Source: Fennellomyces sp. T-0311 (taxonomy: Eukaryota > Mucoromycota > Mucoromycetes > Mucorales > Lichtheimiaceae). Taken from it: DNA of 64,000 nt. The stretch is taken from the NCBI GenBank assembly GCA_025266875.1, contig JALLLT010000013.1, forward strand, positions 620,001 to 684,000, given 5' to 3'. Of this stretch, positions 39,494 to 50,945 are shown one piece after another. Each line of letters begins with the position of its first letter. Positions within the stretch are counted from its first letter, which is position 1. A model generated the notes under the pieces. It made no database searches. It saw only the letters and a list, made by a program, of their open reading frames with translations, and was not told the DNA's origin. A program made the translations under genes and the position numbers.

Positions 39494-40378
39494 CTAAGGA
39501 ATATTAGCCTTGTTTGCTTCAATCCATTGCTCCAGCGTCTCAGGCGAGCGTCCCAGTAGCACAGATAGCCCGGGTGAGGGCTTGCCAGTAGTAACCGGCT
39601 GATGCAAAAAGGCATATGCCACTGAATGTGGTAAACCTTGCGTTTGAGTCAGGTAGCTGTATTGTTCTTGAGGCGTAACCTTCTTGTAGACAAATGTCCG
39701 ACCGAGTATCTTGCTAAGCAACGCTGCGCGATCCTTGAGCGACACCACATCACCAATCAACTCGTATACTGCATCACCGTGCTTTTCGACAGGATCCTGA
39801 AAAATATTAGCGGTAATGACTCCCATATCGTTTGTCGAGATCCATTCCTGAACTTGGTCTGGCTCGTAAATGTCAACAATGGTGTTACTGTCTCTGGTAG
39901 AGTTGAATAATCCCGGTTGCAGATGATTTGACATGAAGAAGAATGGTCGTAGCGCAATATATGTGCCTCTGTTGGGAATAGCCAAGATGGTTTCCTCAGT
40001 AGTACGGCTGACAACAGAATTTAATGTTGAGCGCCATGGAAAGTTCACCGAAATAGATGACATGTCAACGATTTGCTTGACACCAGCGGCGTAGGCTCTT
40101 CGAGCAATATCGACCTTGAGCTTCATGTGGTTTGCGAAATCCGTGATCACCAGAAATAGGCGGGAATGATCAGTAATGGTTTCTTCGAACGGCTTCAAGT
40201 CGCTGACATCACCTTCGACAATGGTAAGAGATGGATCATTCCCAAAAAGCTTTTGTGCTTTTGCAATAGATCGCGCGTAAACCGTGACAGGGACTTGGTT
40301 TTTTAAAAGTTCGAAGATGGCGACGGATCCAACGTTTCCGGTACCCCCAATGAAGTATATACGCTCTGGTGTCACCAT
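39494..40378 (-). CDS. NmrA-like NAD(P)-binding protein, copy 3
   Basis: A single-exon protein of 294 residues. The glycine loop is FIGGTGNVGS, and the IVEGDVSDLKPFEE segment and C-terminal LLGRSPETLEQWIEANK follow. It reads ISTNDMGVITANIFQDP where copies 1 and 2 have ISPNDIG. Together with the others it forms an array of three paralogs on one strand, spaced 3-4 kb, with repeats in between. It could bind NAD(P) and act on a quinone, enone or similar substrate, but the sequence does not say which. Confidence 0.82.
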   Translation of the reverse strand: MVTPERIYFIGGTGNVGSVAIFELLKNQVPVTVYARSIAKAQKLFGNDPSLTIVEGDVSDLKPFEETITDHSRLFLVITDFANHMKLKVDIARRAYAAGVKQIVDMSSISVNFPWRSTLNSVVSRTTEETILAIPNRGTYIALRPFFFMSNHLQPGLFNSTRDSNTIVDIYEPDQVQEWISTNDMGVITANIFQDPVEKHGDAVYELIGDVVSLKDRAALLSKILGRTFVYKKVTPQEQYSYLTQTQGLPHSVAYAFLHQPVTTGKPSPGLSVLLGRSPETLEQWIEANKANIP

Positions 40379-40428
40379 GTCTGTAGAAGTAAAGTATAGT
40401 GAATTGGTCTTGTAGACACAGCCATCTC

Positions 40429-40436
40429 TTATATAT
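40429..40436 (-). promoter_or_regulatory. TATA box of NmrA-like copy 3
   Basis: ATATATAA on the minus strand about 51 nt upstream of the start codon. Confidence 0.5.
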
Positions 40437-42914
40437 TTTGCTTTTTTGAGTTTCTTTGTTTGTCTTGGTGTTACTGTGCCCCTTCGATATTGGGTTTACA
40501 AACGTTTCCTGCTACGTATGGAAGATTTGCCCTACGGAAGCACTTCACTTTGGGAAGTAGCTTCCATTTTGGTACAAGTTGACACGTCATTCTGTTAATT
40601 TAGGAAACCTAGCAACATTATGATCGAGAAAGTACATAGTACTTTGCATGAAAAGATTAATAATCGAAAGTATGATCTTTCTATTTTGGATACAGAACGC
40701 GTACGTGTATTATCTATAATAGTGATTTCTCACACAAGTATTTCTTACCCGAATTATCCTCTAGTAGATCTACAGTTGGTAACACTTAATGATGATCGAG
40801 GATTGATCATAAGTAATGATGGCTTTGGTAAGATAACCTTGAACGTGTATTGGATCACTCATAATATTACATTTTTGAGCTCAAGCAAAAGTCAACTATC
40901 CGATAAATAAGCAGCATAATTAATAAGCCACTTCAAATGAGCGTCAACAGACGTTGCAGTCAGATAAGATCTGGACTCTTGTGCGATAACCTTAATATAT
41001 CCATGGTTCATTCGATGGTAGCTTCTAGATCATTTGTGGAAAGGATAGACTTATGATATGAAGCACCATATAGCCCATAATTCCTAGTCTTTCGGACAAG
41101 GACTCAGACTTCGCACAGCAGATATTACCATTTTTCGCGCCTACTCGCGCGCGTACAGCACAACACGCTCCGTCAAAAAAATATTTTCAACCTCAACGCG
41201 CGGTGGCAATGACGACAGCAAGTCGGAAAACAACGACCATCGGAGATCTTTCATCATAAAAGTAGAAATACAATACTTTCAAACTGTGTGGATACGATAA
41301 CTGAAAGGTGGCTTCATATCCATTATATTTAAGCTTCTGTGGTGGTTGGCAAGTTGTCGTGACATGTAATTGCTATGAAAACGATCTGGATCGGAAACAA
41401 GATCAGCCGCTGAGGCTTGCGTCAATTGACCGCCGCTTGAATGTGACCAGAAAAAAATTTTTTTCGCGAATCTATAAAGCAACCTTCAACACGCGTGCTG
41501 GGGGTTTTCCTTCCTCTTTCACACACATACAATTGCTATGATTTTGTCATAAGGCAAGTACCATTTTTCACACTTTTTTTTTATTCGCAAGCATGTTTGA
41601 ACCCGGTGGGAGTTCGTTGATGAACCAAGTATTTTCTTAACGGGATTATGTGGACTATGGGCTTGTTTTTGGAATTCCTCGTATCTGAGTCTCTCCTTGC
41701 AAAACATGCTTTGTGAATATAAGAAAGTGTTTATATGGCTTTTCGTTGTTTTCTAACCAAGTGCTTTTATATACAGATTTACACATGCGATTTCTCCAAG
41801 GCATGGTTTCATATTTGCTGGTCCGGGGAGCTCCTCTGTGTAAGTAAACAATTTTCCCTTTTCTATTTTTGAGCAAAGAATAAGATGATCCTATCCACCT
41901 TTTCTTGACTTTATCGTGAAGAAAACTTTTTTCATGCATCACCATCTGAAGGTTTTTGCTACCCTTTTTTTCTTGCTCTCGTTTTCACGTTTCGAATTTG
42001 TTTTCTCATTCGACGCGTTTTCCTTCAACAGGTGACTGTCCTTTTATGTTTGACAGAATCACGCAAGGGTTTACCGGAAGAAAGCATAAGGCAAGTATTG
42101 TCTCTGGTATTGTGTGGATGGCAACGATGGAAATGATGAAAAAAAAAGTAAAATTCGTCAGTTCTGCTACTGAAGTACCTTGCTGATAACTACTTTCGCT
42201 TTTAACTGATGTCCATCGTTTGTCATACCGTATGATCTCTACGTTTGTTAAAACATCAATTCTAACCAAAGCTCGTATATACAGATCAACGTCTTGTGTC
42301 TTTCTTTCTCTTGGAATCAGTTTTGTTGATACCATGGTCTCGATCGGTATGTTTTTCCTTTCCATCTCTTATGTAAGCGGGGACAAGAATGATGGAGCCA
42401 AGGATGAAACCTAAGTTATATCCATTCTATGATATGTGGCTTACATCTTCTTCTGGCGGCTCCGTCTTTGGTTCCATTGGGTTTTCCAGTGGTTATTGAG
42501 GATGGATGTCTGCTGGCGGAGGATGGGGACTGATTTTGAAGTCGACTTCCTTGAATCGGTACCTCGGTACCTTTTCGTCTTTGTCTTCGGAGGAATCTTT
42601 CTTTATCGGCTTCTAGGATTTTACAAACCTTCCTGATTATCCGTCTGTTCTATGTCCTGCTTGCGTTGACATGCCTACTTGACCCGGTTCTTACTAAACT
42701 GTTTGCTTTATAGTGTGCAGTTTCAAGGTTTGTTCATTGAAGGGTAAGTTTTAGGTTGCTAGTCATTTCAAAATAAAATAAAAATCTATTTTGCCATAAA
42801 TTACTTTTGGAAACGATGTGTAAGGAGGATGTGTGCAATGTTCTTGATAAAACAAGTAATAGCTGTAGATGGTATTGGTCAATTGGAAGATATGATACAA
42901 CAAATGCTATGCTG
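40437..42914. other. Intergenic, no supported gene
   Basis: Short frames only. On the minus strand about 42500-42615 a protein-like stretch (DEKVPRYRFKEVDFKISPHP) ends at a stop but has no start or splice context I can support. Confidence 0.4.
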
Positions 42915-45900
42915 TTAAGCTGATATGGATATCTCGTTTACAGCATTCATCACTGCGTCTGAAGGTGGGTCAATTCCGTTAAGCGATGACAAGCGTCGCG
43001 TAAAGTAAGCAGCATCCTTGGCCAGTCTAGATTCGCGCGTAAATATATTTGACATCGCTCCTTCGTGTGATGTTTACCTGTCTTTCCCTGTTTCTGTATG
43101 TATTGAAAGCTGGCTGATTTCGCGTGACAGTTGCGTTGTAAAAGAGGAGAATACTTCGGACATGATGCCCTATGCCAAAGTTAAATAATGGCGAATGACA
43201 AAATGATGCTAATTTCATGTTTACCTGTAAATTATGATGGGGCAAATATTTGTTGAGGACTTTATGGAGCGTCATGGTTTCTTTGACTAATGTCTCCATG
43301 TAACTGCTGGGGCTCTTCCCTGATTCATCTTGTTCGTCCCATCGGATGACCTGCATCGCCTTGACGTGTACTGTGAATCGTTCGTTCATTATAGCAACCA
43401 GCTTGGCATGAATTTCACTCTGATGCTCCTGATAATCCTTCAATATCCTATCAAACTCGGACAAAAGAACGGTGTGTTTGGCTGGCATGTGGCGTCGTAC
43501 GCACTCTTTCAGTGATGGGATTAAACCAATCATGATTCCAACGGACTGAGATGCCAAGGCTTAAGGCAAATCCAAATGTAAGTATGTATATAAATGCATC
43601 CAGATGTCCTCGATAATACATACCTAGATGTTTGGCGGATATATTTTTCAAACCTGCTGAACGCATAGCTCCTGCACCCAAAATGACTTGGCATACCCGA
43701 GAGTTGAACAACTATGAACCCGACTATGTTAGCCAATGCATCTAACTATCCCTGTTGGACACACACCTTCAAAAGCTCTACCAACTTTTGCATAATATCG
43801 GTCGTCATGCCTTCAAGATTCCAAATGCAGCGCAAATAGTCCTCGAACATCTTGATAATGAGTAAACTGCAGCCGACCACAAAGTAACTCGTGCCATGGA
43901 CAATAAGGAACTTGGTGCTCTTTCGCTCGCCTTCTTCCGGCTGTTGCTGCGGATTGTCTTCTGCGAGTGATGATATACTACCGTCGCATATACGATCCAC
44001 GATACGCTGAAAGTCGGATGGTACTTCACTCGCAACCCACTGCTCATTTTCGATCAACTGGGCTTCTTGCTTTACCCTCTCCATATGGAAATGGTCAATA
44101 AATGCTTTTTGCTATATAAGAAGACAGGGTGAGTCTGGCGATCTCAAGAATCTCCAATATCCTTAATATACCTGAGAAATAACGGTGCCCCGCAGTCCAA
44201 AACAAGTTCGTTCACAATAAACTTCGCATTGTTGAATAAAAGTGCGCATAACACTTGCCAGACGATAAAAGTCGGTTGGATTCAGCTGAGCGTTTTGCTC
44301 ACTCCGGAACCCGATGAGCTTAGCACAGCGTACATGAGCCAAGTCTGCCGCGGCAAAGACAATATCCCCCGATTCCTTTTTCAACTCCTTCTTTTTGTCC
44401 TCATTGTCAGCCATGCATTTATCGACTAATTCGCATAAAATTTTGTGATATACAGCGGCCCGTTGAATGGCGTGAATCAGGATGATAAATACATCGAGCA
44501 GCATCTTGAAGAACGAGTCGAAAGGCATCGTGCGCAGTTGCCGTGCGGGGCTGCTTTGACTAGATCAAAGAAATTAAGCAACCATGGCAACCAAAAATAG
44601 TAACCAATACCATTACCTTGGATCATCGCTTGGCGATACTGCTGGATACTTCTTGCGTACGATTTCCTTGATTTCGGCAAGCAAGCGCTCGCGGTAGCCT
44701 TGCATTGTCGACAATAGCATTTCAGTTCGTATTAAGCCAGTCGTGCATGGCATCAAGCGGTCGAATAGCTCCTCGTCAACTTTATCGTCTCGTTGCTGTG
44801 GTGATGATCGTGGGGACTTCGCTTGTCCCTGAATCTGCTGCTTTGCCTCTTCAAGGTCGATGGTTTCAATCTGGTAGCTGAGATCTGATAGTAAAATACT
44901 CAAGAAGTCGTGCTGCATCATGATGCCGACCGCCTTTTGCATCTCATCCAACTGTGTCGAAAAGTTTGCCAGAGCACGCACTTCCTTTAGATCGATCACT
45001 CCAGCTTTCTTATTATCCTCCAGCACTGCATGGGTTTCGTCTATCAGATCCAGTGCTCCAAAGTAGTCGCCCTGGCCAAGGAGAACCTGGATCATCGGCT
45101 GCGCCGCCCTGACTTCTTTGATAATCCGGATTGCTTCACGTAACCGATCGAGATTTTGCCGACGCACCTGCAGCCGCACCACCTGAAGTCCCTCGTTGCA
45201 CTTGGTCGATTGGATTTCCTTCATTTGCTGCCGTATTGTGTGAATCTGCGATACACAGTCTAGTGTCTGTTGATGGAGTGCCTGCAAGTTAGAAAGAGCT
45301 TCGAAAAAGGATGATGATCGGTTTTCTATTTCGCGAATGAGGTGCACTTCGACTGTGTCCAGATAATACGATAGTTTCTCTTGTAATATGCTGTTTGTAG
45401 ATACAGGCGGGTTGGGTCCACTGTTGCCGATGATATCCGCACCTTCACATACTGCATCGAAAGTCCGTGGGTCTTCTAGGTGGAAATCAGGCTCGAAAAA
45501 GATGGATGGCACATTTTCGAGCATGGGCAATTCTCGAGGTGTTGGTTCGGGAACAACCGTATCCAGGAGCGCTAAGCTTTCACTCGAAAGCACCTGACCA
45601 TAAGGGTTGCGACTGCTTCGACGTTGGTGTGCTGGGAGAGACGATTCATCAAGCGTGTCGAGAATATTGTGCAGTGATCCATACGGTGAAGTAGCCGGGG
45701 ATGTCATGGCAGCTGCTTCTTCGTCGTTCAGCTTGTTGTGTTGGTATCGATCGAAAACAGGGCGAATGTGCTCCAGATAATTATCGAAGTCGGAGGGTCG
45801 TACTTTGGTAATGGATGCGTGAGGAACCGGGGGAACATCGGCTTTGCTGGGCTTGGTGGTTGTCTGGCTTCGTTTGGCGGGATCGTTGAGGACACCTGTC

Positions 45901-46380
45901 ATTTTTTTTCATATATCAGTCGCCCATGGTGGTACGATAGACTCTCAAATTACCAGAAATTGCATTGAATCCAATATCTCGGGTCGTCCATGGCAACGAC
46001 GTCTCACTCATGGTGCTAAAGTTGGAGTAGCTGGAATGTCGACGCGTGTGTGCATTATGCATGAGGCGATTAAACGGTCGGCCGTGCGACGATGCTGAAC
46101 GAATGGACGGGGGTCGGCTTGAGCCTCCTTGCCCTTCATCACGATGCATCGAGCGTTCACGAACCATGGAATGAACTGGCGTCGTCCGAGGAGAAGTCGC
46201 ACTGCTCGGCGAAATCGGTGATCCTGAAGTTGTCGTTAAATTGTTTGGACTGAGATGGCGGCGGCTTGATGCTGATGACGAGTTCCAAGAAGGAGAACTA
46301 TGAAGATGCAGATGATTTCTGGAAGGTACATTCCCGTTTTCCCCCTGTTGCGGCCCGGCCGCGTGCGATCGCGGTTGCAT
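42915..46380 (-). CDS. VPS54: GARP complex subunit Vps54
   Basis: Eight exons, 46380-45954, 45895-44617, 44559-44172, 44111-43767, 43711-43624, 43559-43225, 43169-43078 and 43026-42915, give 1,021 residues, a usual size for Vps54. The Ser-rich N-terminus (1-130) is disordered and is followed by LPWTTRDIGFNAISGVLNDP, a family landmark spanning the first splice. Residues from about 310 form the helical tethering region (LQALHQQTLDCVSQIHTIRQ), and the C-terminal domain has KHLALASQSVGIMIGLIP and a KLVAIMNERF segment. GARP tethers endosome-derived vesicles at the trans-Golgi. I start at the ATG at 46380; the frame is open for four codons upstream without another ATG. It lies 152 bp downstream of the coiled-coil gene on the same strand. 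Confidence 0.9.
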
Positions 46381-46532
46381 TTTATTGAACAAGATGCAAG
46401 GTATATGAAGGCTAACCCGCGGGGATTGCCCTATGCTCGATTGCTAGCCAATCATTTCACGGGTATCAACTATGAGCTTGTTTATATATAACTACTTGAT
46501 ATTGTTATCAATGACCACTACTCTGTTTTCTG

Positions 46533-47982
46533 TCATATAATCTTGTCACTGTCTCGTACAAAGCTTACGGTCGTCAACGAATGCGACCGTGGTAACTCTT
46601 TGTTATTCATTGTCGAAGGGACTGTGGCTGCCTGATCCTCTTTTTGGTCATCATGCACCTTTAAATGTATCTGCTGATCTCCTTGTTGCCGTCGCCGTAA
46701 TATTTTGCTCAACATTGTCGAAGAGAACGACTTGCGTACTATCGGGACAGCTGATTGTGAAACCGATGGCTTGCTCGGTGGTGCGGCAGAACCATCCACA
46801 CTTAGAAGATACTCTAAATTTTCGTTATCGATTATTTTCGCCAATATTTTGTTGAGATAGAGCTGTAAAGCACGATTCGCATCCTTAAGCGACTTGATTT
46901 CAGCATTCAGTTCAGGGTAGCCATCTCGGTCGTTCGGGTTTGTGGATACACTATTTAGCTCGGCTGCCAAATTAGAACAAGTACCATCGATGGATTCCGG
47001 GGTATCCTAAATTGTATCTGTTAAAATGATCAACGGAGTGATAAAAAACAACGTGCAAACCTGGGACAAGGCACCGATTTCTCCACTCATGACTTTTTCA
47101 CGCAATAAGGCCTGATAACCTTCATTTTCTTCCATCAGAGATTGGTTGATTTGTTTCATGTTTGCTATTTCACGTTCCAAACTTTTTGTCTTGCTCGCCT
47201 GTCGTCGCTGCTGCTCCTCCATATCTTTTGCTGATTTTAGTTCCTGCTGCTTAATTTCCTGCTTAAGGCCTGATATCTGCCGCTCGTACGATGTCTTGAT
47301 AGAACATGCTCGGCGGGGTTGTTGAGTAGTATCAGATGATTTGTCATGCTGTGTCTTTTTCTTGGTGTTTCGTCCAGCAGCCTTTGCCCGATCCGCCTGA
47401 GACAATTGGTGAATCTGCTTGCACAGCGCTTCTTCCCGCTGCTGCCATTTCATCTGGCTATTTTCAGATATTTCAAACTGCTGCCGTGTCAGCAAACGTT
47501 CATCTCTCTGGCTGCGACAACCTACTTCTTCTTTTAATTTCTTCTCCAAATCATTCTTTTCCCTCGTCAATTGTGCAATGCTTTTGCGCAGGCCTGCTAG
47601 CTCTTCTTCCAAATTGTACTTTTCAGTCTCCAGTAGCGATTGAGCCTTTATATATCCACTAACGTCGTGCTGCATTGATCTGATCCTCTAACATCCTGGT
47701 ATTAGATCGAAAGCAATACATGGTTGCACGGTGCCATTGCTTACCTTATGCAGGCGATCATTTTCATTCGCTAGTTCCGAATACTTTTCTGTTGATTCGA
47801 CAAGTTGGGCTTGTATCTTTTTTTTTCATAAGTGCTTTGTATGCTACACACAGAGTCAAATGCTTTTCACGTACCGCGAGCTTATCATTCTCCAGCACTT
47901 CCCGCTGCTCATGCAGGGTCTGAATCATTTTGGCAATGTCAATGTTAGTGGGTGACATTGCTGATGCCTCTGTTGTGTTCAT
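46533..47982 (-). CDS. Coiled-coil protein of unknown function
   Basis: Four exons, 47982-47875, 47816-47745, 47687-47061 and 47006-46533, give 426 residues. Residues about 15-265 are rich in Glu, Lys, Gln and Leu in heptads, with long charged helices (EKNDLEKKLKEE, KQEIKQQELKSAKDMEEQQ), and so should form an extended coiled coil. The C-terminal part has a short conserved-looking helix (ALQLYLNKILAKIIDNENLEYLL) followed by a Ser-rich, basic tail. Fungal coiled-coil proteins of this plan exist, but I do not recognise the family. The acceptor of exon 3 is set by phase, because the next upstream AG would leave an in-frame stop. Confidence 0.7.
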
Positions 47983-48186
47983 TGTGACAATCAGAAGAAA
48001 GAAGGGATAAGAAAGACATCTTTTAGAAAGAGAACTGAGACCGGTCTGAATGCTGATACTTTTCTTTTCCTCTTTACGGCGACTTTCTTATTCTTCTGGC
48101 TGGTATACATCCTCACGACATGTTTCCCGTGACAACCAATGGGCCATCCTATACATTATCCTGCCCTTCAAGCACCCGTTTTTCGA

Positions 48187-48378
48187 TTACCGTGGTTGTA
48201 TACATCCATAATGGCTTGCATTCTCGCGCTTGCACAAAATGGAAGAATTGCTGAGCGTGTGTTCCGCAGCATTCTTGCACTGATTAATAAACTCCAACAG
48301 GGCAACGTACGAGCGGTATGACAAGAACTTATGGGAACTGATGGCAAAGAACGCATGCATGCCCGTTTTCCGCTTCAT
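48187..48378 (-). CDS. Possible small protein, 63 residues
   Basis: An open frame with a TATATAA-type box on the minus strand (about 48423-48432), about 45 nt upstream of the ATG. It has three cysteines in the C-terminal half and no recognised domain. Support is weak; it may be chance. Confidence 0.2.
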   Translation of the reverse strand: MKRKTGMHAFFAISSHKFLSYRSYVALLEFINQCKNAAEHTLSNSSILCKRENASHYGCIQPR

Positions 48379-48878
48379 AATTTACCACGGAACGTGCTTC
48401 AATCGTCCCGAACACGGATGGATTATATAAGATGTAACATGACCGATCCCTTGGCACCAAAGAGTAACTCGAGAATTCATCAGCTTCTACGCGACACGCC
48501 GCAAGCTTTCACAGAAGCGCGAATGTTTCCAGAACGACTTATGTAATCATTCCACAGCCACCTGAAAAATACCCCTACGGGTAAAAAGTAGGACTTATAT
48601 AACTACATTCCGCAGCTACCATTACGCCGCATTTTCCATTACCAATAATAACAGGCGACCGCGCTACTATAAAGTCCGTGGTAGTCGATCGGGTTATTAG
48701 AAAATCACAAAATGTAAAAGGGACCAACTGCTTCCAGGCCAAAGAAAAAAAGATTAGGAAAAGAGACGTAAACTTTATTTGAAATAAATGAGAATTACTG
48801 CAGATTACGCATATTTAAGCATAAAAGTATGTTGTGATATATGAAGAATGATGGACATTATTATAGCGTCTGATGGCT

Positions 48879-50879
48879 TTAAACAATTTGTTCTGTCTTT
48901 TCGATGGAACCAGCGGGCGTACCAGACATATACTTTTCCATCATTTCGCGCTCGACAACTTCCTTGGAAAGCTTCTTGCGTGGGCTATGACTGAACACAA
49001 TATCCATTTCTTCGAGCTATTACAAGGTCCATATTAGCATAAAGGTAATGAAACACGTATAATCTAAAATTAAACTCACAGTGAAGCCCTTGGTCTCGGG
49101 ATAAGCAATAGCAACGTGGATCGCCATCAACAAGTTGAAACCAGCGAACAGCATATACAGACCGTAGCGGATTTCCTCCATAAGGATGGGAACGATAAAG
49201 CTGAGAACCCAGTTGAACAGCCAGTTGGAAGCAGTAGACAAGGAAACAGCCATGGCACGAACACGAAGCGGGAAGATTTCAGCGGGGTAAATCCAGCCCA
49301 AAGGGCCCCAAGTGGTGGCAAAAGAAGCGACAAACATGTAAACCATAGCAACGACAGCGTTGGCCTTTGCGGTGTTACCACCGAGATCGACGACGTAACG
49401 ACCAGTAGCTGGATTGATCGAATATGTACCTGTGGCCAAAATTGCTCCGACCACCCACAAGAAGGCTGACATGCATGAGGCACCGGCAATCATAGTGGGA
49501 CGACGACCCCATTTGTCGACCCAGAGAATGGCAGGAACAGTCATGACTGTGTTGACAACGTAGTTCATACCAGAGGCAAGAAGGGTGGCATGCTGCTCAT
49601 CACCACCAATACCGGCTTGCTGGAACATAAAGACAACGTAAAACATGATAATGTTCATTCCCGTCAACTGTTGCCAAATTTGGAGGCAGACACCGAGGGA
49701 AACACGATAAGCCATACCGGGCTTGAGAAGATCCGAGTATCTATGCGAGGCTTCGTCACGGTCGAATTTGATGACTGCTTCAATTTCTTGAATTTCCTGC
49801 ATAAAGTTTTTTTAAAGTTAAGCACTAGCATAACCTCCGATGAAATAGCTTACCATTTGTACACGGGGATGGTTCATATCACCACCACCGTGGATATCCG
49901 CAAGCACCCGACGAGCTTCTTCGATGCGACCCTTGTCAGCCAACCATCTTGGTGATTTGGGGAAAGCCCACATGCCGGAGAGAAGGATGAGTGCGGGAAC
50001 AGCCTGAACACCCCATGGGATTCTCCAGGCAGCAGTAGAGTCGATGAACTGGCAACCGTACTGGATCCAGAATCTAAAAACCACACTATCAGTTTCTCAT
50101 GGAAGGACATTTCACAAGCCCGTGGTAACTTACGAAATCATGATACCCCTACACACGCGAATTCGAAGCAAAAAAGAGTTAGACTTGACCAGTTCCAATA
50201 ATTTCGTAAAAGGACTCTACCAAGTGATTGACCACTGCTGAATAGCTACAATACGACCACGGATTTCCTTTGGAGAGATTTCGGATTGGTAGAGGGGTAC
50301 AACCATTGAAGTAATACCAACAGACAAGCCTATAGGAGAATTTTGGTTAAATCACCCCATATGACCCTATTATTTTTTTTCTGCGTACCGTTAATGACAC
50401 GGCCAACACAAAGCAGCGGAACACCATTTGCAGCGGCTTGAAAGACAGAACCGATGACGAAAAGGACTGAAGCACCCATCAAGGTGTACTTTCGGGAATA
50501 ACGATCAGCAGGGAAACCAGCAATCAATGCACCAACAAAGCAACCAGCGCTCAAGGCTCCATTGATACCACCTTGCAATAGTGGTGTAGGACGATCGAAG
50601 AATTCTTGGTATCTACGGAAAGTTTAGATTTTATGCCCGAGACCAAGATCCTAAGAAACGTACTGGTAGGTACCAATGACACCGGAGTTGCTGCCAATAT
50701 CGAAGCCGAACATGATACCAGCAAGTGCGGCGAAGGAACCAATGGCCTAATGGAAGTAATGTGTCAATATCGTAAATTCGAAATATGAGACGAAGCAAAG
50801 GGATCCCACAAAAGAAGGTTTTAATGAAAAGGCATAAGCGTACGTAGACATTGGTAGTGAATCGATTTAGCCAACCCAT
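48879..50879 (-). CDS. Major facilitator superfamily hexose transporter
   Basis: Eight exons, 50879-50844, 50746-50664, 50612-50389, 50329-50221, 50148-50134, 50073-49854, 49796-49080 and 49016-48879, give 513 residues, the usual size of a sugar porter with 12 membrane helices. Landmarks are GFDIGSNSGVIGTYQ (helix 1), ADRYSRK and DKWGRRP (loops 2-3 and 8-9), PKSPRWL (end of the first half), QQLTGMNIIMFY (helix 7) and PETKG near the end. Exon 5 is only 15 nt and supplies part of TWGIMISFW, a conserved block. It should import hexoses across the plasma membrane by proton symport or facilitated diffusion. No regulatory sugar-sensor tail is seen. Confidence 0.93.
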
Positions 50880-50935
50880 GAGTGCAAAAAAAGACGACTA
50901 TTGAGTGATGGATCAACATGCTAAGGGTATAAGGG

Positions 50936-50945
50936 TTTTATATAA
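50936..50945 (-). promoter_or_regulatory. TATA box of the hexose transporter
   Basis: TTATATAAAA on the minus strand about 60 nt upstream of the start codon. Confidence 0.55.

Noticed and set aside
42500..42615. Minus-strand protein-like stretch ending in a stop (KVPRYRFKEVDFK)
   Set aside because: No start codon, splice donor or upstream exon could be supported.
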